Assembly: GCF_013839445.1 (NCBI RefSeq)
Contig: NZ_JACDIT010000001.1
Span: 1,405,935-1,469,934 of the forward strand
Direction of reading: 5' to 3'
DNA from: Chthonobacter albigriseus
GTDB lineage: Bacteria; Pseudomonadota; Alphaproteobacteria; Rhizobiales; Pleomorphomonadaceae
Length of the DNA: 64,000 nt
Under the pieces are notes generated by a model. It was not told where the DNA came from. It did not search any database and was given only the letters and a program-made list of their open reading frames with translations. The translations under genes and the position numbers were made by a program. Shown in pieces: positions 27,690 to 36,314 of this stretch. How positions within the stretch are numbered: position 1 is the stretch's first letter; every line of letters starts with the position of its first letter.

Positions 27690-28961
27690 GTGACCGTTCG
27701 CACCAAGACCGCCGCCGCCTTCCGCCGATTGTCCCGCCGCGTCACCGCCGCCGCCTTGGCCGGCACCCTCGCGATCGCCGCCGCCCTGCCCGCGGCCGCC
27801 GGACCCTACCTCGTGTTCGACGCGCGCACCGGCGAGGTCCTTGCCGAGAGCCAGGCCTTCGATCCGTGGTACCCCGCCTCCCTCACCAAGATGATGACGG
27901 CCTACGTCACCTTCCGCGCCATCGAGCAGGGCCGCCTCAGGCCGGATTCGCTTGTGGTGATGACCGCCAACGCATCCAAGGAACCGCCGTCCAAGATGGG
28001 CTTCAAGCCCGGCACGGCGCTCTCCGTCGACACCGCCCTCAAGATGCTCATCGTCAAGTCGGCCAACGACATCGCCGTCGCGCTCGCCGAGACGGTCGGC
28101 GGCGGCGAGGCCGAGTTCGTCGCCCTGATGAACGCGGAGGCGCGCCGCCTCGGCATGGACGGCACCCGCTTCGTTAACCCCAATGGCCTGCCCGACCCGC
28201 GCCAGTGGTCCACCGCGCGCGACTTCGCGGTCCTTTCCCGCGCCATCATCGCCGAATACCCGCAGTATTCCGAGCTCTTCCGCATCACGGCGCTCTCCCT
28301 GGGCGCCAAGGTGATCAAGTCCCACAATCACCTGCTGGAGCGCTACCCCGGAACCGACGGCATGAAGACCGGCTTCATCTGCGCTTCCGGATACAATGTC
28401 GTGGCAAGCGCCACCCGCGGCGGCCGCCGGCTGGTCGCGGTCGTGCTCGGCGAGCGCAACGCCCGCGTCCGTGCCGAAAAGGCGGCCCAGCTCCTGGAGG
28501 CTGGCTTCCGCGCCACCGGCGGCTTCTTCAGCCGCAAGGTCAAGCTCGACACGCTCCGCCCGGACGTGGCGCCGCCATCCCTGCCCACCGACATGCGGGA
28601 CTTCGTCTGCGGCAAGAACCGCAACGCAGGCGAGGATGCCGACGACCAGTCGGTGGCCACCGCCGGCGTCGGCAAGGGCGAGGCGCGCTCCTACCTGGTG
28701 CCGCCATTCAAGCTGATGGACCCGGTCCCCGTGGCGCTTGGCGGCACGGTCGACCTCGTGCCGTCCCCCGCGGGATCCGGCGTCCCGCTCGATGCCGACC
28801 TGCCGCCGCTGCCGCTGCCCAACCCGGCCCGCCGCAGCCAGCTCGCGCCCACCGCCGCCCCGGCCCCGACGACCGTTGCGCCATCCGGCGCCACCGTCGG
28901 CGTGCTGCCGCCCGCCCCGCCCCCGATCGAGATCCTGGGCTTGCGCGGCAACAGCGGCTGA
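27690..28961 (+). CDS. D-alanyl-D-alanine carboxypeptidase (DacF/PBP5 type)
   Basis: 423-residue periplasmic penicillin-binding protein with a signal peptide ending near AAALPAAAG (about 37). The active-site motifs are Ser64-Leu-Thr-Lys67, Ser124-Ala-Asn126 and Lys226-Thr-Gly228, all intact; the enzyme trims pentapeptide side chains of peptidoglycan. After residue 300 there is a Pro/Ala-rich tail and no clear membrane-anchor helix. GTG start. Divergent from ureD and followed by a CobW-type gene. Confidence 0.92.
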   Translation: MTVRTKTAAAFRRLSRRVTAAALAGTLAIAAALPAAAGPYLVFDARTGEVLAESQAFDPWYPASLTKMMTAYVTFRAIEQGRLRPDSLVVMTANASKEPPSKMGFKPGTALSVDTALKMLIVKSANDIAVALAETVGGGEAEFVALMNAEARRLGMDGTRFVNPNGLPDPRQWSTARDFAVLSRAIIAEYPQYSELFRITALSLGAKVIKSHNHLLERYPGTDGMKTGFICASGYNVVASATRGGRRLVAVVLGERNARVRAEKAAQLLEAGFRATGGFFSRKVKLDTLRPDVAPPSLPTDMRDFVCGKNRNAGEDADDQSVATAGVGKGEARSYLVPPFKLMDPVPVALGGTVDLVPSPAGSGVPLDADLPPLPLPNPARRSQLAPTAAPAPTTVAPSGATVGVLPPAPPPIEILGLRGNSG

Positions 28962-28980
28962 TCCATATCCGGCCATCGAC

Positions 28981-29002
28981 CGCCGGCCGTTCCCGGCCGG
29001 CG
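28981..29002. repeat. Hairpin CGCCGGCCG-TTCC-CGGCCGGCG before the CobW-type gene
   Basis: Perfect 9-bp stem with a 4-base loop, 19 bases after the carboxypeptidase stop and 17 bases before the CobW-type start. There is no T-run. It may lower read-through or translation of the downstream gene. Confidence 0.4.
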
Positions 29003-29018
29003 AGAATGGATGGCCTTG

Positions 29019-30266
29019 ATGAGCGCGCCCCACGACAACCAGGCATCGGTCTCCAGCGCCGAGCCCACCCGTCAGCCGAAAGCGCCCATTCCCGTCACCG
29101 TGCTCACCGGCTTCCTCGGCGCCGGCAAGACGTCCCTGCTCAATCGCCTTGTCCAGGACCGGGCCTTCCAGCACGCCGCCTTCGTGATCAACGAGTTCGG
29201 CGAGATCGGCCTCGACCATCTCTTCGTCGAAGCCAAGGACGACGGCATCGTCGAACTCGCCTCCGGCTGCCTCTGCTGCACCATCCGCGGCGATCTCGTC
29301 GCCACCCTGGAGAACTTCCTGCGCGGGCTCGACAACGGCCGCCTGGAGCGCATCGACCGCGTGGTGATCGAAACCACAGGTCTCGCCGATCCTGCCCCGG
29401 TGCTCCACACCATCATGGCCCATCCCTACCTGGTGATGCGCTACCGCCTGGACGGCGTCATCACCGTCGTCGACGCCGTCAATGGCGACGCGACCCTCGA
29501 CGCCCAGGCCGAAGCAGTGAAGCAGGCGGCCGTCGCCGACCGCATCGTCCTGACCAAGACCGACCTTGCCGCGGGCGCGGCCCGGGCGCCCGCGCTGATC
29601 GCCCGCCTTCGCGCCCTCAACCCGGCAGCCCCGATCCTGGATGCCGCAAAGGGCGAGGCCGAGGGCCGCGCATTGACCGACACCGGCCTCTGGAACCCGG
29701 ACACCAAGTCCGCCGACGTCGCCCGCTGGCTCAACGAGGAGGCCTATCTGGACCGGCGCCCCGCCACATCCCACGGCCCTGACGACCACGACCACGACCA
29801 CGGTCACCACCACCATCACAATCACGGCCAGAGCCACCATCATGGCCACGATCATGCGCACGACGTGAACCGCCACGACGCGCACATCCGGTCCTTCACC
29901 CTGGCGGCCGATCAGGCCCTGCCGGCCGGCAGCCTGGAGATGTTTCTCGACCTGCTGCGCTCGGCGCACGGCCCCAAGGTATTGCGAATGAAAGGCATCG
30001 TCCGCATCGCCGAGGATCCCGAGCGTCCGCTGGTCATCCACGGCGTCCAGGAGGTCTTTCACCCGCCCGTCCGGCTGGAGCGCTGGCCAGATGGCGACCG
30101 CCGCACCCGGCTCGTCTTCATCACCCGCGACCTTCCCGAGGGCTTTGTCCGTCGCCTGTTCGACGCCTTCGCCGGGGTGCTCCGTCCGGACACGCCGGAC
30201 CGGCAGTCGATGACCGAGAACCCGCTCGCCCTGTCCGGGTTCACCGCACCGTCCGCCCGGCGTTAA
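29019..30266 (+). CDS. CobW/COG0523 family GTP-binding metallochaperone
   Basis: About 415 residues. The P-loop GFLGAGKTS is at 31-39, the metal site CLCC at 84-87, and the NKxD-like motif TKTD near 179. A His-rich loop with runs such as HGHHHHHNHG covers about 252-281, followed by the C-terminal CobW domain. COG0523 proteins deliver zinc, cobalt or iron to enzymes; the His loop and the nearby urease genes suggest nickel or zinc handling, but cobalt for cobaltochelatase cannot be excluded. ATG at 29010 is an alternative start. Confidence 0.88.
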   Translation: MSAPHDNQASVSSAEPTRQPKAPIPVTVLTGFLGAGKTSLLNRLVQDRAFQHAAFVINEFGEIGLDHLFVEAKDDGIVELASGCLCCTIRGDLVATLENFLRGLDNGRLERIDRVVIETTGLADPAPVLHTIMAHPYLVMRYRLDGVITVVDAVNGDATLDAQAEAVKQAAVADRIVLTKTDLAAGAARAPALIARLRALNPAAPILDAAKGEAEGRALTDTGLWNPDTKSADVARWLNEEAYLDRRPATSHGPDDHDHDHGHHHHHNHGQSHHHGHDHAHDVNRHDAHIRSFTLAADQALPAGSLEMFLDLLRSAHGPKVLRMKGIVRIAEDPERPLVIHGVQEVFHPPVRLERWPDGDRRTRLVFITRDLPEGFVRRLFDAFAGVLRPDTPDRQSMTENPLALSGFTAPSARR

Positions 30267-30349
30267 GCCTTTCCTCATCCTGCAGACGGCAGAGTGCTCC
30301 GGTCAGTCTCACGAGGCGGCCCATTCCGAGGGGCCGGGGATCAGCACCG

Positions 30350-30553
30350 ATGGACGCCGCCAGCATCGCAGCCGCTTTTGTCGCCTCTCAGGCGGAGACC
30401 ACCCGCCAGGCGCTGAGCGTGGCCGTCATGAAGCAGCAGGCCTCCGCGGACGCAGCGGTCGTGGATCTGCTCGCTGCCGCCACCTCCAACGCCCAGTCGA
30501 TCCAGGCCGCCGCGCCTCCCGGAATGGGCGGCGCGCTCGACGTTACGGTCTGA
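30350..30553 (+). CDS. YjfB-like putative motility protein
   Basis: 67 residues with the pattern of the YjfB family: a MDAASIAAAF start, a central TRQALSVAVMKQQ helix and an end with a helix-Pro-Gly break (AAPPGMGG). The family is associated with motility genes in other bacteria but its role is not established. It stands alone, with a CtrA-type box about 140 bases downstream. Confidence 0.6.
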   Translation: MDAASIAAAFVASQAETTRQALSVAVMKQQASADAAVVDLLAAATSNAQSIQAAAPPGMGGALDVTV

Positions 30554-30689
30554 TCCTCACCCGAACCGACGAATCCGCACCGCGGTCTTGCCGGGCCCTG
30601 TCGTCAACTGGTCCGAATCCGGGTATGCGGCAGTGACGACCTGTACCCCTCATGCAACACAGCGCCCCTTAATCGACCATGCCGCCGTT

Positions 30690-30704
30690 TTAACCCCTCG
30701 TTAA
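30690..30704. promoter_or_regulatory. CtrA-type box TTAA-CCCCTCG-TTAA
   Basis: A perfect TTAA-N7-TTAA motif, the established full CtrA recognition form in alphaproteobacteria, 90 bases before the small gene at 30795. A half-site CTTAATC lies at about 30668. No second gene competes for it in the forward direction. Confidence 0.6.
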
Positions 30705-30794
30705 CCATGTTTCGCCACACTGCGACGGCTTAAGACAGGGGCGTTCGCAACCGCGAACTGATGCCCAGTCCGGCGAACCGAGGGATGCTCGTTC

Positions 30795-31040
30795 GTGCCA
30801 ATCGACCTGTCGAAGCCCGAGACCTATCTGTTCTCGATCACGATCAACGGCGACACCTTTGCCGTCCGCATTCCCGGATCCTCCTACGACGACGCCAAGG
30901 CGACTTTCGACGCGATGACCCTGCGGCAGAAGCGGGCAAGCGTTGTGGTGCGCATGTCCACCCGCGAGCGCGACCACGTCACCGAACTCGGCAAGTGGCT
31001 GTCGTCCTTCTTCCGTCGCGGCGCCCGCAACCGGGCCTGA
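30795..31040 (+). CDS. Hypothetical protein downstream of a CtrA-type box
   Basis: 81 residues from a GTG with GAGGGA upstream. The sequence, beginning MPIDLSKPETYLFSITING and rich in beta-forming residues, then a basic C-terminal helix (WLSSFFRRGARNR), is not recognised. No signal peptide or membrane helix. Convergent with the TlpA-like gene, 31 bases apart. The perfect CtrA-type box upstream suggests cell-cycle control. Confidence 0.55.
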   Translation: MPIDLSKPETYLFSITINGDTFAVRIPGSSYDDAKATFDAMTLRQKRASVVVRMSTRERDHVTELGKWLSSFFRRGARNRA

Positions 31041-31071
31041 TCCACGTCTCTGGGGAGCTTGGCTGCAAGGA

Positions 31072-31707
31072 TCAGGAGCCGAGCCCCGCTCCGATCAGGG
31101 CCTTGGCAGCCGGGGAATCCCACTCCGCCGGACCGTGCAGCGCACCGATCTGGCAGCCTTTCGCATCGATCAGCAGCGTCGTCGGCATCCCAAAGGCAAG
31201 GCCCCGGGTCTTCAGGTCGTTGAAGATCTTCATGGTCGGATCGCGATAGCGCGCCAGCGCTTTGATCCCCGTCTCCTCCAGAAAGGCGTCCGGCTTCTCC
31301 GGCCCGCCGAGATCGACGTTGACCGCCACCACCTCGAAGCGCTCGCTGCCGAGTTCGGCCTGCAGGCGGTCGAGTGCAGGCATCTCCTTGCGGCATGGGC
31401 CGCACCAGGTCGCCCAAAGATTGAGGAGCACGGTCCGGCCCTCCAGGTCGGCCAACGTCATCGGCGCGCCATCCGGGCTCATGAACGCCAGGCTGCCGAG
31501 CGGAACGGGGGTCTCGGCGGGAAGGAATGCGGCTAGATCGCCGCTGGCAAACGGTTTCAGCGCCGCGGCTTGTGCCGTCGAAGGCGCGCAGATCCCGGCT
31601 TCGTCGTTGCCTTGACCCCACCCCGTCACGTATACGCCTGCAAGACCCGCGGCCAACCCCGCGACTGCCGCTGCAGCGATCAGCCCGAGTCCCTGCTTCT
31701 GCACCAT
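31072..31707 (-). CDS. TlpA-like membrane-anchored thioredoxin
   Basis: 211 residues with one N-terminal membrane helix (about 7-30) and a periplasmic thioredoxin domain; the redox motif is Trp101-Cys102-Gly-Pro-Cys105 in [15 protein letters not shown], and the cis-Pro loop is GMPTTLLID. TlpA proteins reduce cytochrome c or oxidase-linked thiols in the periplasm. It is divergent from argH with only 28 bases between the start codons, as in other Rhizobiales. Upstream in-frame starts (31809) overlap argH and are not used. Confidence 0.9.
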   Translation of the reverse strand: MVQKQGLGLIAAAAVAGLAAGLAGVYVTGWGQGNDEAGICAPSTAQAAALKPFASGDLAAFLPAETPVPLGSLAFMSPDGAPMTLADLEGRTVLLNLWATWCGPCRKEMPALDRLQAELGSERFEVVAVNVDLGGPEKPDAFLEETGIKALARYRDPTMKIFNDLKTRGLAFGMPTTLLIDAKGCQIGALHGPAEWDSPAAKALIGAGLGS

Positions 31708-31735
31708 TGAACTGCCCGACCTCTGGAGTACCCTG

Positions 31736-33121
31736 ATGAGCAACCGCATGTGGGGCGGCCGTTTCGAGACCGGTCCCGCCGCGATCATGGAGGAGATCAA
31801 CGCCTCCATCGACTTCGATCGGAAGCTCTACGCCCAGGACATCCGAGGCTCCAAGGCCCATGCCGCCATGCTGGCGGAAAAAGGCGTGATCTCCGCCGAC
31901 GACGCCGCGAAGATCGCTGAAGGCCTCGACGCCATCAAGGCCGAGATCGACGCGGGCACCTTCACGTTCTCGCGATCCCTGGAAGATGTTCACATGAACA
32001 TCGAGGCGCGCCTTCGCGAGCTGATCGGCCCGGCCGCCGGCCGTCTCCACACCGCCCGCTCGCGCAACGACCAGGTTGCCGTCGACATCAAGCTGTGGGT
32101 CCGGGACACCCTCGACCACATCGAGGGGCAACTGACCGAACTCATGGTGGCGCTGGTCGACAAGGCCGAGGCTCATATTGCCACGGTGATGCCGGGGTTC
32201 ACCCATCTTCAGTCGGCCCAGCCGGTCACCTTCGGCCACCATCTGATGGCCTATGTCGAGATGCTTTCCCGCGATCGCGGCCGCATTCGCGATGCCCGCG
32301 CCCGGCTCAACGAGTGCCCGCTCGGTGCGGCGGCGCTCGCCGGCACCTCTTTCCCGATCGACCGCCACAGGACGGCCGAGGCTCTCGGCTTCGCCCGACC
32401 CACGGCCAACTCGCTCGACAGCGTCTCCGACCGCGACTTCGCCCTGGAGGCCATGTCGGCGGCGGCGATCTGCGCGGTTCACCTGTCTCGCTTCGCCGAG
32501 GAGATCGTGATCTGGTCGACCGTGCAGTTCGGCTTCATCCGCTTGTCGGACGCCTTCTCCACCGGCTCCTCGATCATGCCGCAGAAGCGCAATCCCGACG
32601 CGGCCGAACTGGTGCGCGCCAAGACCGGCCGGGTGATCGGCGACCTGAACGCTCTCCTCGTGGTCATGAAGGGCCTGCCCCTGACCTACCAGAAGGACAT
32701 GCAGGAGGATAAGGAAGCGATCTTCGACAGCCTGGAGACGCTGTCCCTCGTGCTCGCCGCGACCACGGGCATGGTCCGGGACATGAAGCCTGATGTGGAG
32801 CGCATGCGCGCCTCCGCCGGTGGCGGCTTCGCGACGGCCACGGATCTCGCCGACTGGCTGGTTCGCGTTCTCGGCATTCCCTTCCGCGACGCCCATCACG
32901 TTACCGGCCGCATCGTGGCCATCGCGGCCGAGCGCGGGATCACGCTGGATGAGGTGCCGCTGGCCGATATGCAGGCGGTCCATTCGGGCATCACCGATGC
33001 GGTGTTCGACGTGCTCTCGGTGGAGAAATCCGTCGCCAGTCGCGTCAGTCACGGCGGCACCGCGCCCGAGAACGTCCGCCGCGAGGTCGCCCGCTGGCGG
33101 CGGGAACTCGCTTCCAGCTGA
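31736..33121 (+). CDS. argH: Argininosuccinate lyase
   Basis: 461 residues, full length. The fumarase/aspartase superfamily signature [11 protein letters not shown] is at 277-287, and TARSRNDQV and [13 protein letters not shown] are the other conserved regions. It cleaves argininosuccinate to arginine and fumarate in the cytosol. It begins the argH-lptM-lysA run. Confidence 0.98.
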   Translation: MSNRMWGGRFETGPAAIMEEINASIDFDRKLYAQDIRGSKAHAAMLAEKGVISADDAAKIAEGLDAIKAEIDAGTFTFSRSLEDVHMNIEARLRELIGPAAGRLHTARSRNDQVAVDIKLWVRDTLDHIEGQLTELMVALVDKAEAHIATVMPGFTHLQSAQPVTFGHHLMAYVEMLSRDRGRIRDARARLNECPLGAAALAGTSFPIDRHRTAEALGFARPTANSLDSVSDRDFALEAMSAAAICAVHLSRFAEEIVIWSTVQFGFIRLSDAFSTGSSIMPQKRNPDAAELVRAKTGRVIGDLNALLVVMKGLPLTYQKDMQEDKEAIFDSLETLSLVLAATTGMVRDMKPDVERMRASAGGGFATATDLADWLVRVLGIPFRDAHHVTGRIVAIAAERGITLDEVPLADMQAVHSGITDAVFDVLSVEKSVASRVSHGGTAPENVRREVARWRRELASS

Positions 33122-33199
33122 ATAGCAGCGACTTTTGCGTGACGACGCTTGCCCTTTGGGTATGATCGCCCCGCACCGGAGAAGAATCGGACGGCCCTG

Positions 33200-33418
33200 A
33201 TGTCGAGTTCGGCTTTGAAAAGCGTCCTCATCCTCACCTGCGTGGCTTTCGCCGCGGCAGGTTGCGGCCGCAAGGGCGCGCTGGAGCCCCCCGGCGGCGC
33301 GCCGGAGGCCGCCAATCCGCCGAGCTCGCTGATCGGCGTCATCGCGACGCCCGCCTCCAGCGAGGAGGAGGCTGCCCCCAAGCCGGACAAGCCTTTCGTC
33401 CTCGATCCCTTGATCTGA
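33200..33418 (+). CDS. lptM: LptM-like LPS translocon lipoprotein
   Basis: 72 residues with a lipoprotein signal peptide and lipobox FAAAGCGRKGALEPP, in which Cys20 is the lipidation site; Gly-Arg-Lys-Gly is the usual continuation for the LptM (YifL) family. LptM helps LptD form its native disulfides in the outer membrane. The ATG at 33200 is the conserved start. The position just before lysA is typical. Confidence 0.85.
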   Translation: MSSSALKSVLILTCVAFAAAGCGRKGALEPPGGAPEAANPPSSLIGVIATPASSEEEAAPKPDKPFVLDPLI

Positions 33419-33444
33419 TCGTCAGATCCCTTGATCGATCGTCC
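33404..33444. repeat. Imperfect tandem duplication before lysA
   Basis: GATCCCTTGATC occurs at 33404-33415 and again at 33425-33436, each followed by a GATCGTC sequence, giving two ~20-base units in tandem. The first unit holds the end and stop codon of lptM; the second is non-coding. Confidence 0.55.
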
Positions 33445-33456
33445 CTGCGGACGATC
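33437..33456. repeat. Inverted repeat GATCGTCC-CTGC-GGACGATC before lysA
   Basis: Perfect 8-bp stem with a 4-base loop ending just before the AGGAG ribosome site of lysA, so folding could affect lysA translation. Confidence 0.45.
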
Positions 33457-33470
33457 CAGGAGCCCGACCG

Positions 33471-34739
33471 GTGCACCACTTCCACTATCGAGGCGGCGTC
33501 CTCCACGCCGAGGACGTTCCGGTCCCGGCGATCGCCGAGGCCGTCGGTACGCCCTTCTACGTCTACTCCACCGCCACCCTCGTCCGGCACTACCGCGTCT
33601 TCTCCGAAGCCTTCTCCGGCATGAAGGCGCATGTCTTCTATGCCATGAAGGCGAACTCAAACCAGGCCGTGATCCGCACCCTTGCCCGGCTCGGCGCGGG
33701 AGCCGACATCGTGTCGGAAGGCGAACTGCGGCGCGCCCTTGCCGCCGGCATCCCCGCATCCAAGGTGGTGTTCTCAGGCGTCGGCAAGACGGCCGCCGAG
33801 ATCGCCTTCGCGCTCGACGTCGACATCAAGTGCTTCAACGTGGAGAGCGAGCCGGAACTGGAGCGCATCTCCGCCGTGGCGACCGGAAAGGGCCTCGAAG
33901 CGCCGGTCTCCTTCCGCATCAATCCCGACGTGGACGCCAAGACCCACGCCAAGATCTCCACGGGCAAGTCGGAGAACAAGTTCGGCATCCCCTTCCTCGA
34001 CGCACCGAGGGTCTACGCCCGCGCCGCTGCCCTGCCGGGGATCCGGGTGACCGGCATCGACATGCACATCGGCTCGCAGATCACCGAACTCGGTCCCTTC
34101 GACAGTGCCTTCGGCCGCCTGGGCGACCTGATCAGGCGCTTGCGGGCCGACGGACACGCCATCGACCATGTCGACCTCGGCGGCGGCCTCGGCATTCCCT
34201 ACCGCGACGACAATGCCCCGCCGCCCGATCCCCGCGCCTACGCCGATGTTGTCCGCCGCCACGTCGAGGAACTCGACTGCGAGGTGCTGTTCGAGCCGGG
34301 CCGCCTCATCGTCGGCAATGCCGGCATCCTCGTTTCCACGATCGAGTACCTGAAGAAGGGCGGCGAGCGCACCTTCGTCATCATCGACGCGGGCATGAAC
34401 GATCTCATCCGCCCGACCCTCTACGAGGCCTGGCACGAGATCCGGCCGGTGATCGAGCCGCTCCCCGGCTCGGAGAGATTTGTAGGCGACGTAGTCGGTC
34501 CGGTCTGCGAAACGGGCGACTACATGGCTCTCGGACGTAGCCTGACAAATGTTCACGCGGGTGAAATGCTGGCCATCTTCTCCGCCGGTGCCTACGGCGC
34601 CGTCCAGGGCTCGACCTACAACTCGCGCCTGCTTGCCCCGGAGGTCCTGGTCGACGGCGACTGCTTCCACGTGGTCCGACCCAGGCCGACCTACGACGAC
34701 CTGATCGGCCTCGACCGCCTGCCGCCCTGGCTCGACTGA
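33471..34739 (+). CDS. lysA: Diaminopimelate decarboxylase
   Basis: 422 residues from a GTG with AGGAG upstream. PLP-dependent fold III decarboxylase making L-lysine from meso-diaminopimelate. The PLP lysine is Lys60 in FYAMKANSN; HIGSQ, GGGLG and Cys346 in CETGD (active site from the partner subunit) are present. Follows lptM at 52 bases; a tandem duplication and a hairpin lie between. The SDR gene follows at 16 bases. Confidence 0.97.
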   Translation: MHHFHYRGGVLHAEDVPVPAIAEAVGTPFYVYSTATLVRHYRVFSEAFSGMKAHVFYAMKANSNQAVIRTLARLGAGADIVSEGELRRALAAGIPASKVVFSGVGKTAAEIAFALDVDIKCFNVESEPELERISAVATGKGLEAPVSFRINPDVDAKTHAKISTGKSENKFGIPFLDAPRVYARAAALPGIRVTGIDMHIGSQITELGPFDSAFGRLGDLIRRLRADGHAIDHVDLGGGLGIPYRDDNAPPPDPRAYADVVRRHVEELDCEVLFEPGRLIVGNAGILVSTIEYLKKGGERTFVIIDAGMNDLIRPTLYEAWHEIRPVIEPLPGSERFVGDVVGPVCETGDYMALGRSLTNVHAGEMLAIFSAGAYGAVQGSTYNSRLLAPEVLVDGDCFHVVRPRPTYDDLIGLDRLPPWLD

Positions 34740-34755
34740 CCGCAGAGGTGAACGG

Positions 34756-35610
34756 ATGGCCGACTTGGCGGACCAGCGTGTCATCCTGATCACCGGCACC
34801 TCCACCGGGATCGGCTTCGCCGCTGCCCGGGACATGGCCGCGCGCGGCTGGAGGGTGTTCGCAACTGTCCGGAATGAAACGGATTTCGCGCGCCTTGCCG
34901 CAGTCCCGGGCGTCACGCCGGTCTATCTCGACTACGCCGATCCTGCCTCGATCGCCGCCTGTGCCGACACCGTTCTCCAGGCGACGGGGGGCCGGATCGA
35001 CGCCCTCTTCAACAACGGCGCCTACGGCCAGCCCGGGGCCGTGGAGGATCTGCGCCCGGATGTCCTGCGCGCCCAGTTCCAGGTCAACGTCTTCGGCTGG
35101 CACGACCTCACCGTCCGCCTGATCCCCGCCATGCGGGCCCGCGGTCACGGTCGGATCGTCCAATGCTCGTCGATTCTCGGTTTCATCGCCATGAAGTACC
35201 GCGGCGCCTACAACGCCTCGAAACATGCTCTGGAAGGCCTCACCGACACGCTCAGGTTGGAGCTGAGGGGTACCGGGATCGACGTGATCTCGATCCAGCC
35301 GGGCCCGATCGCCACGGCTTTCGTCCCATCATCGATGAAGAAGTTCCACGAAAACATAGACATAGACGGCTCGCCCCACCGCGAGGTCTACTTGCGCCGG
35401 CTGGAGCGCATGAAGCGCGGTGGCGCCAACCGCTTCAAGCTGCCGCCCGAGGCGGTTGTGGCCTGCTTGATCCAAGCCTGCGAAAACCCCAACCCACGCC
35501 CCGCCTACCGGGTGACAACTCCCACCAAGGCGCTGTGGATCCTGAAGCGCCTGTTGCCCACACGGGCCTTCCACGCCTTCCTGGCCAAGGCGTCCGACGC
35601 GGAGCAGTAG
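34756..35610 (+). CDS. Short-chain dehydrogenase/reductase
   Basis: 284 residues of the classical SDR type. The cofactor motif TGTSTGIG is at 13-20, NNGAYG at 86-91, the catalytic Ser139, Tyr152 and Lys156 in YNASK. The Arg-rich N-terminal loop (ATVRNETD) is compatible with NADP. The C-terminus carries a longer helical extension. Substrate unknown. It is 16 bases after lysA, probably co-transcribed. Confidence 0.88.
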   Translation: MADLADQRVILITGTSTGIGFAAARDMAARGWRVFATVRNETDFARLAAVPGVTPVYLDYADPASIAACADTVLQATGGRIDALFNNGAYGQPGAVEDLRPDVLRAQFQVNVFGWHDLTVRLIPAMRARGHGRIVQCSSILGFIAMKYRGAYNASKHALEGLTDTLRLELRGTGIDVISIQPGPIATAFVPSSMKKFHENIDIDGSPHREVYLRRLERMKRGGANRFKLPPEAVVACLIQACENPNPRPAYRVTTPTKALWILKRLLPTRAFHAFLAKASDAEQ

Positions 35611-35741
35611 CCGTTCACGATTCGGTGCAAGGTGTTGTTAAATCCTGCCGGAGCCGCTTCACAGGCCTGACACAGACGCTATACATTATCCGCGACGCGA
35701 TCCCGGTGACCCGCATCGGGATTCTGTCGAGGAGAGCGTAG

Positions 35742-36299
35742 GTGACGATTGCCGTCTCGCCGGACGCCCATCCGGCGCTGGTCCTCAACGCGGACTACCG
35801 TCCGCTCAGCTACTATCCCTTGTCACTCTGGTCGTGGCAGGACGCCATCAAGGCTGTGTTCCTGGACCGCGTGAACATAGTCTCCGAATACGATCTGGTC
35901 GTCCGCAGCCCGAGCTTCGAGTTCCGGCTGCCGTCCGTCGTGTCGCTGAAGACCTTCGTCCGGCCGTCGCGTCACCCCGCCTTCACGCGGTTCAACGTCT
36001 TCCTGCGCGACCGTTTTCAATGCCAGTACTGCGCGTCGAAGGAAGACCTGACCTTCGACCACCTGCTGCCGCGCTCCAAGGGTGGACAGACCACCTGGGA
36101 GAACGTCGTCACCGCCTGCTCGCCCTGCAACCTGCGCAAGGCCAACAAGACGGTTCAGGAGGCCGGGATGGAGTTGCACCTCCATCCCTTTGCGCCATCG
36201 GTGCAGGATCTCCACAACAACGGCCGGTTCTTCCCGCCGAACTACCTGCACGACAGTTGGCTCGATTTTCTCTACTGGGATACCGAACTCGATCCGTGA
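35742..36299 (+). CDS. HNH endonuclease family protein
   Basis: 185 residues from a GTG with GGAGAG upstream. The HNH region shows CQYC, TFDHLLPRSKGGQTTWENVV (the His of the catalytic core) and CSPCNLRKANKT, in which the two CxxC pairs would hold a structural zinc. The N-terminal part (LVLNADYRPLSYYPLSLW) matches a family widespread in alphaproteobacteria; function is not known and it stands alone without a restriction or phage context. Convergent with the GGDEF-EAL gene. Confidence 0.85.
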   Translation: MTIAVSPDAHPALVLNADYRPLSYYPLSLWSWQDAIKAVFLDRVNIVSEYDLVVRSPSFEFRLPSVVSLKTFVRPSRHPAFTRFNVFLRDRFQCQYCASKEDLTFDHLLPRSKGGQTTWENVVTACSPCNLRKANKTVQEAGMELHLHPFAPSVQDLHNNGRFFPPNYLHDSWLDFLYWDTELDP

Positions 36300-36314
36300 T
36301 CGTCCCTCGCCGCC

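Noticed and set aside
27579-30278. Minus-strand open frame of 899 codons over the carboxypeptidase and CobW-type genes
   Set aside because: Gly/Asp/Val-rich antisense shadow; both forward genes have clear active-site motifs.
35742-36299. Homing endonuclease or restriction system
   Set aside because: Only a stand-alone HNH protein of a widespread chromosomal family; no intron, methylase or phage genes nearby.
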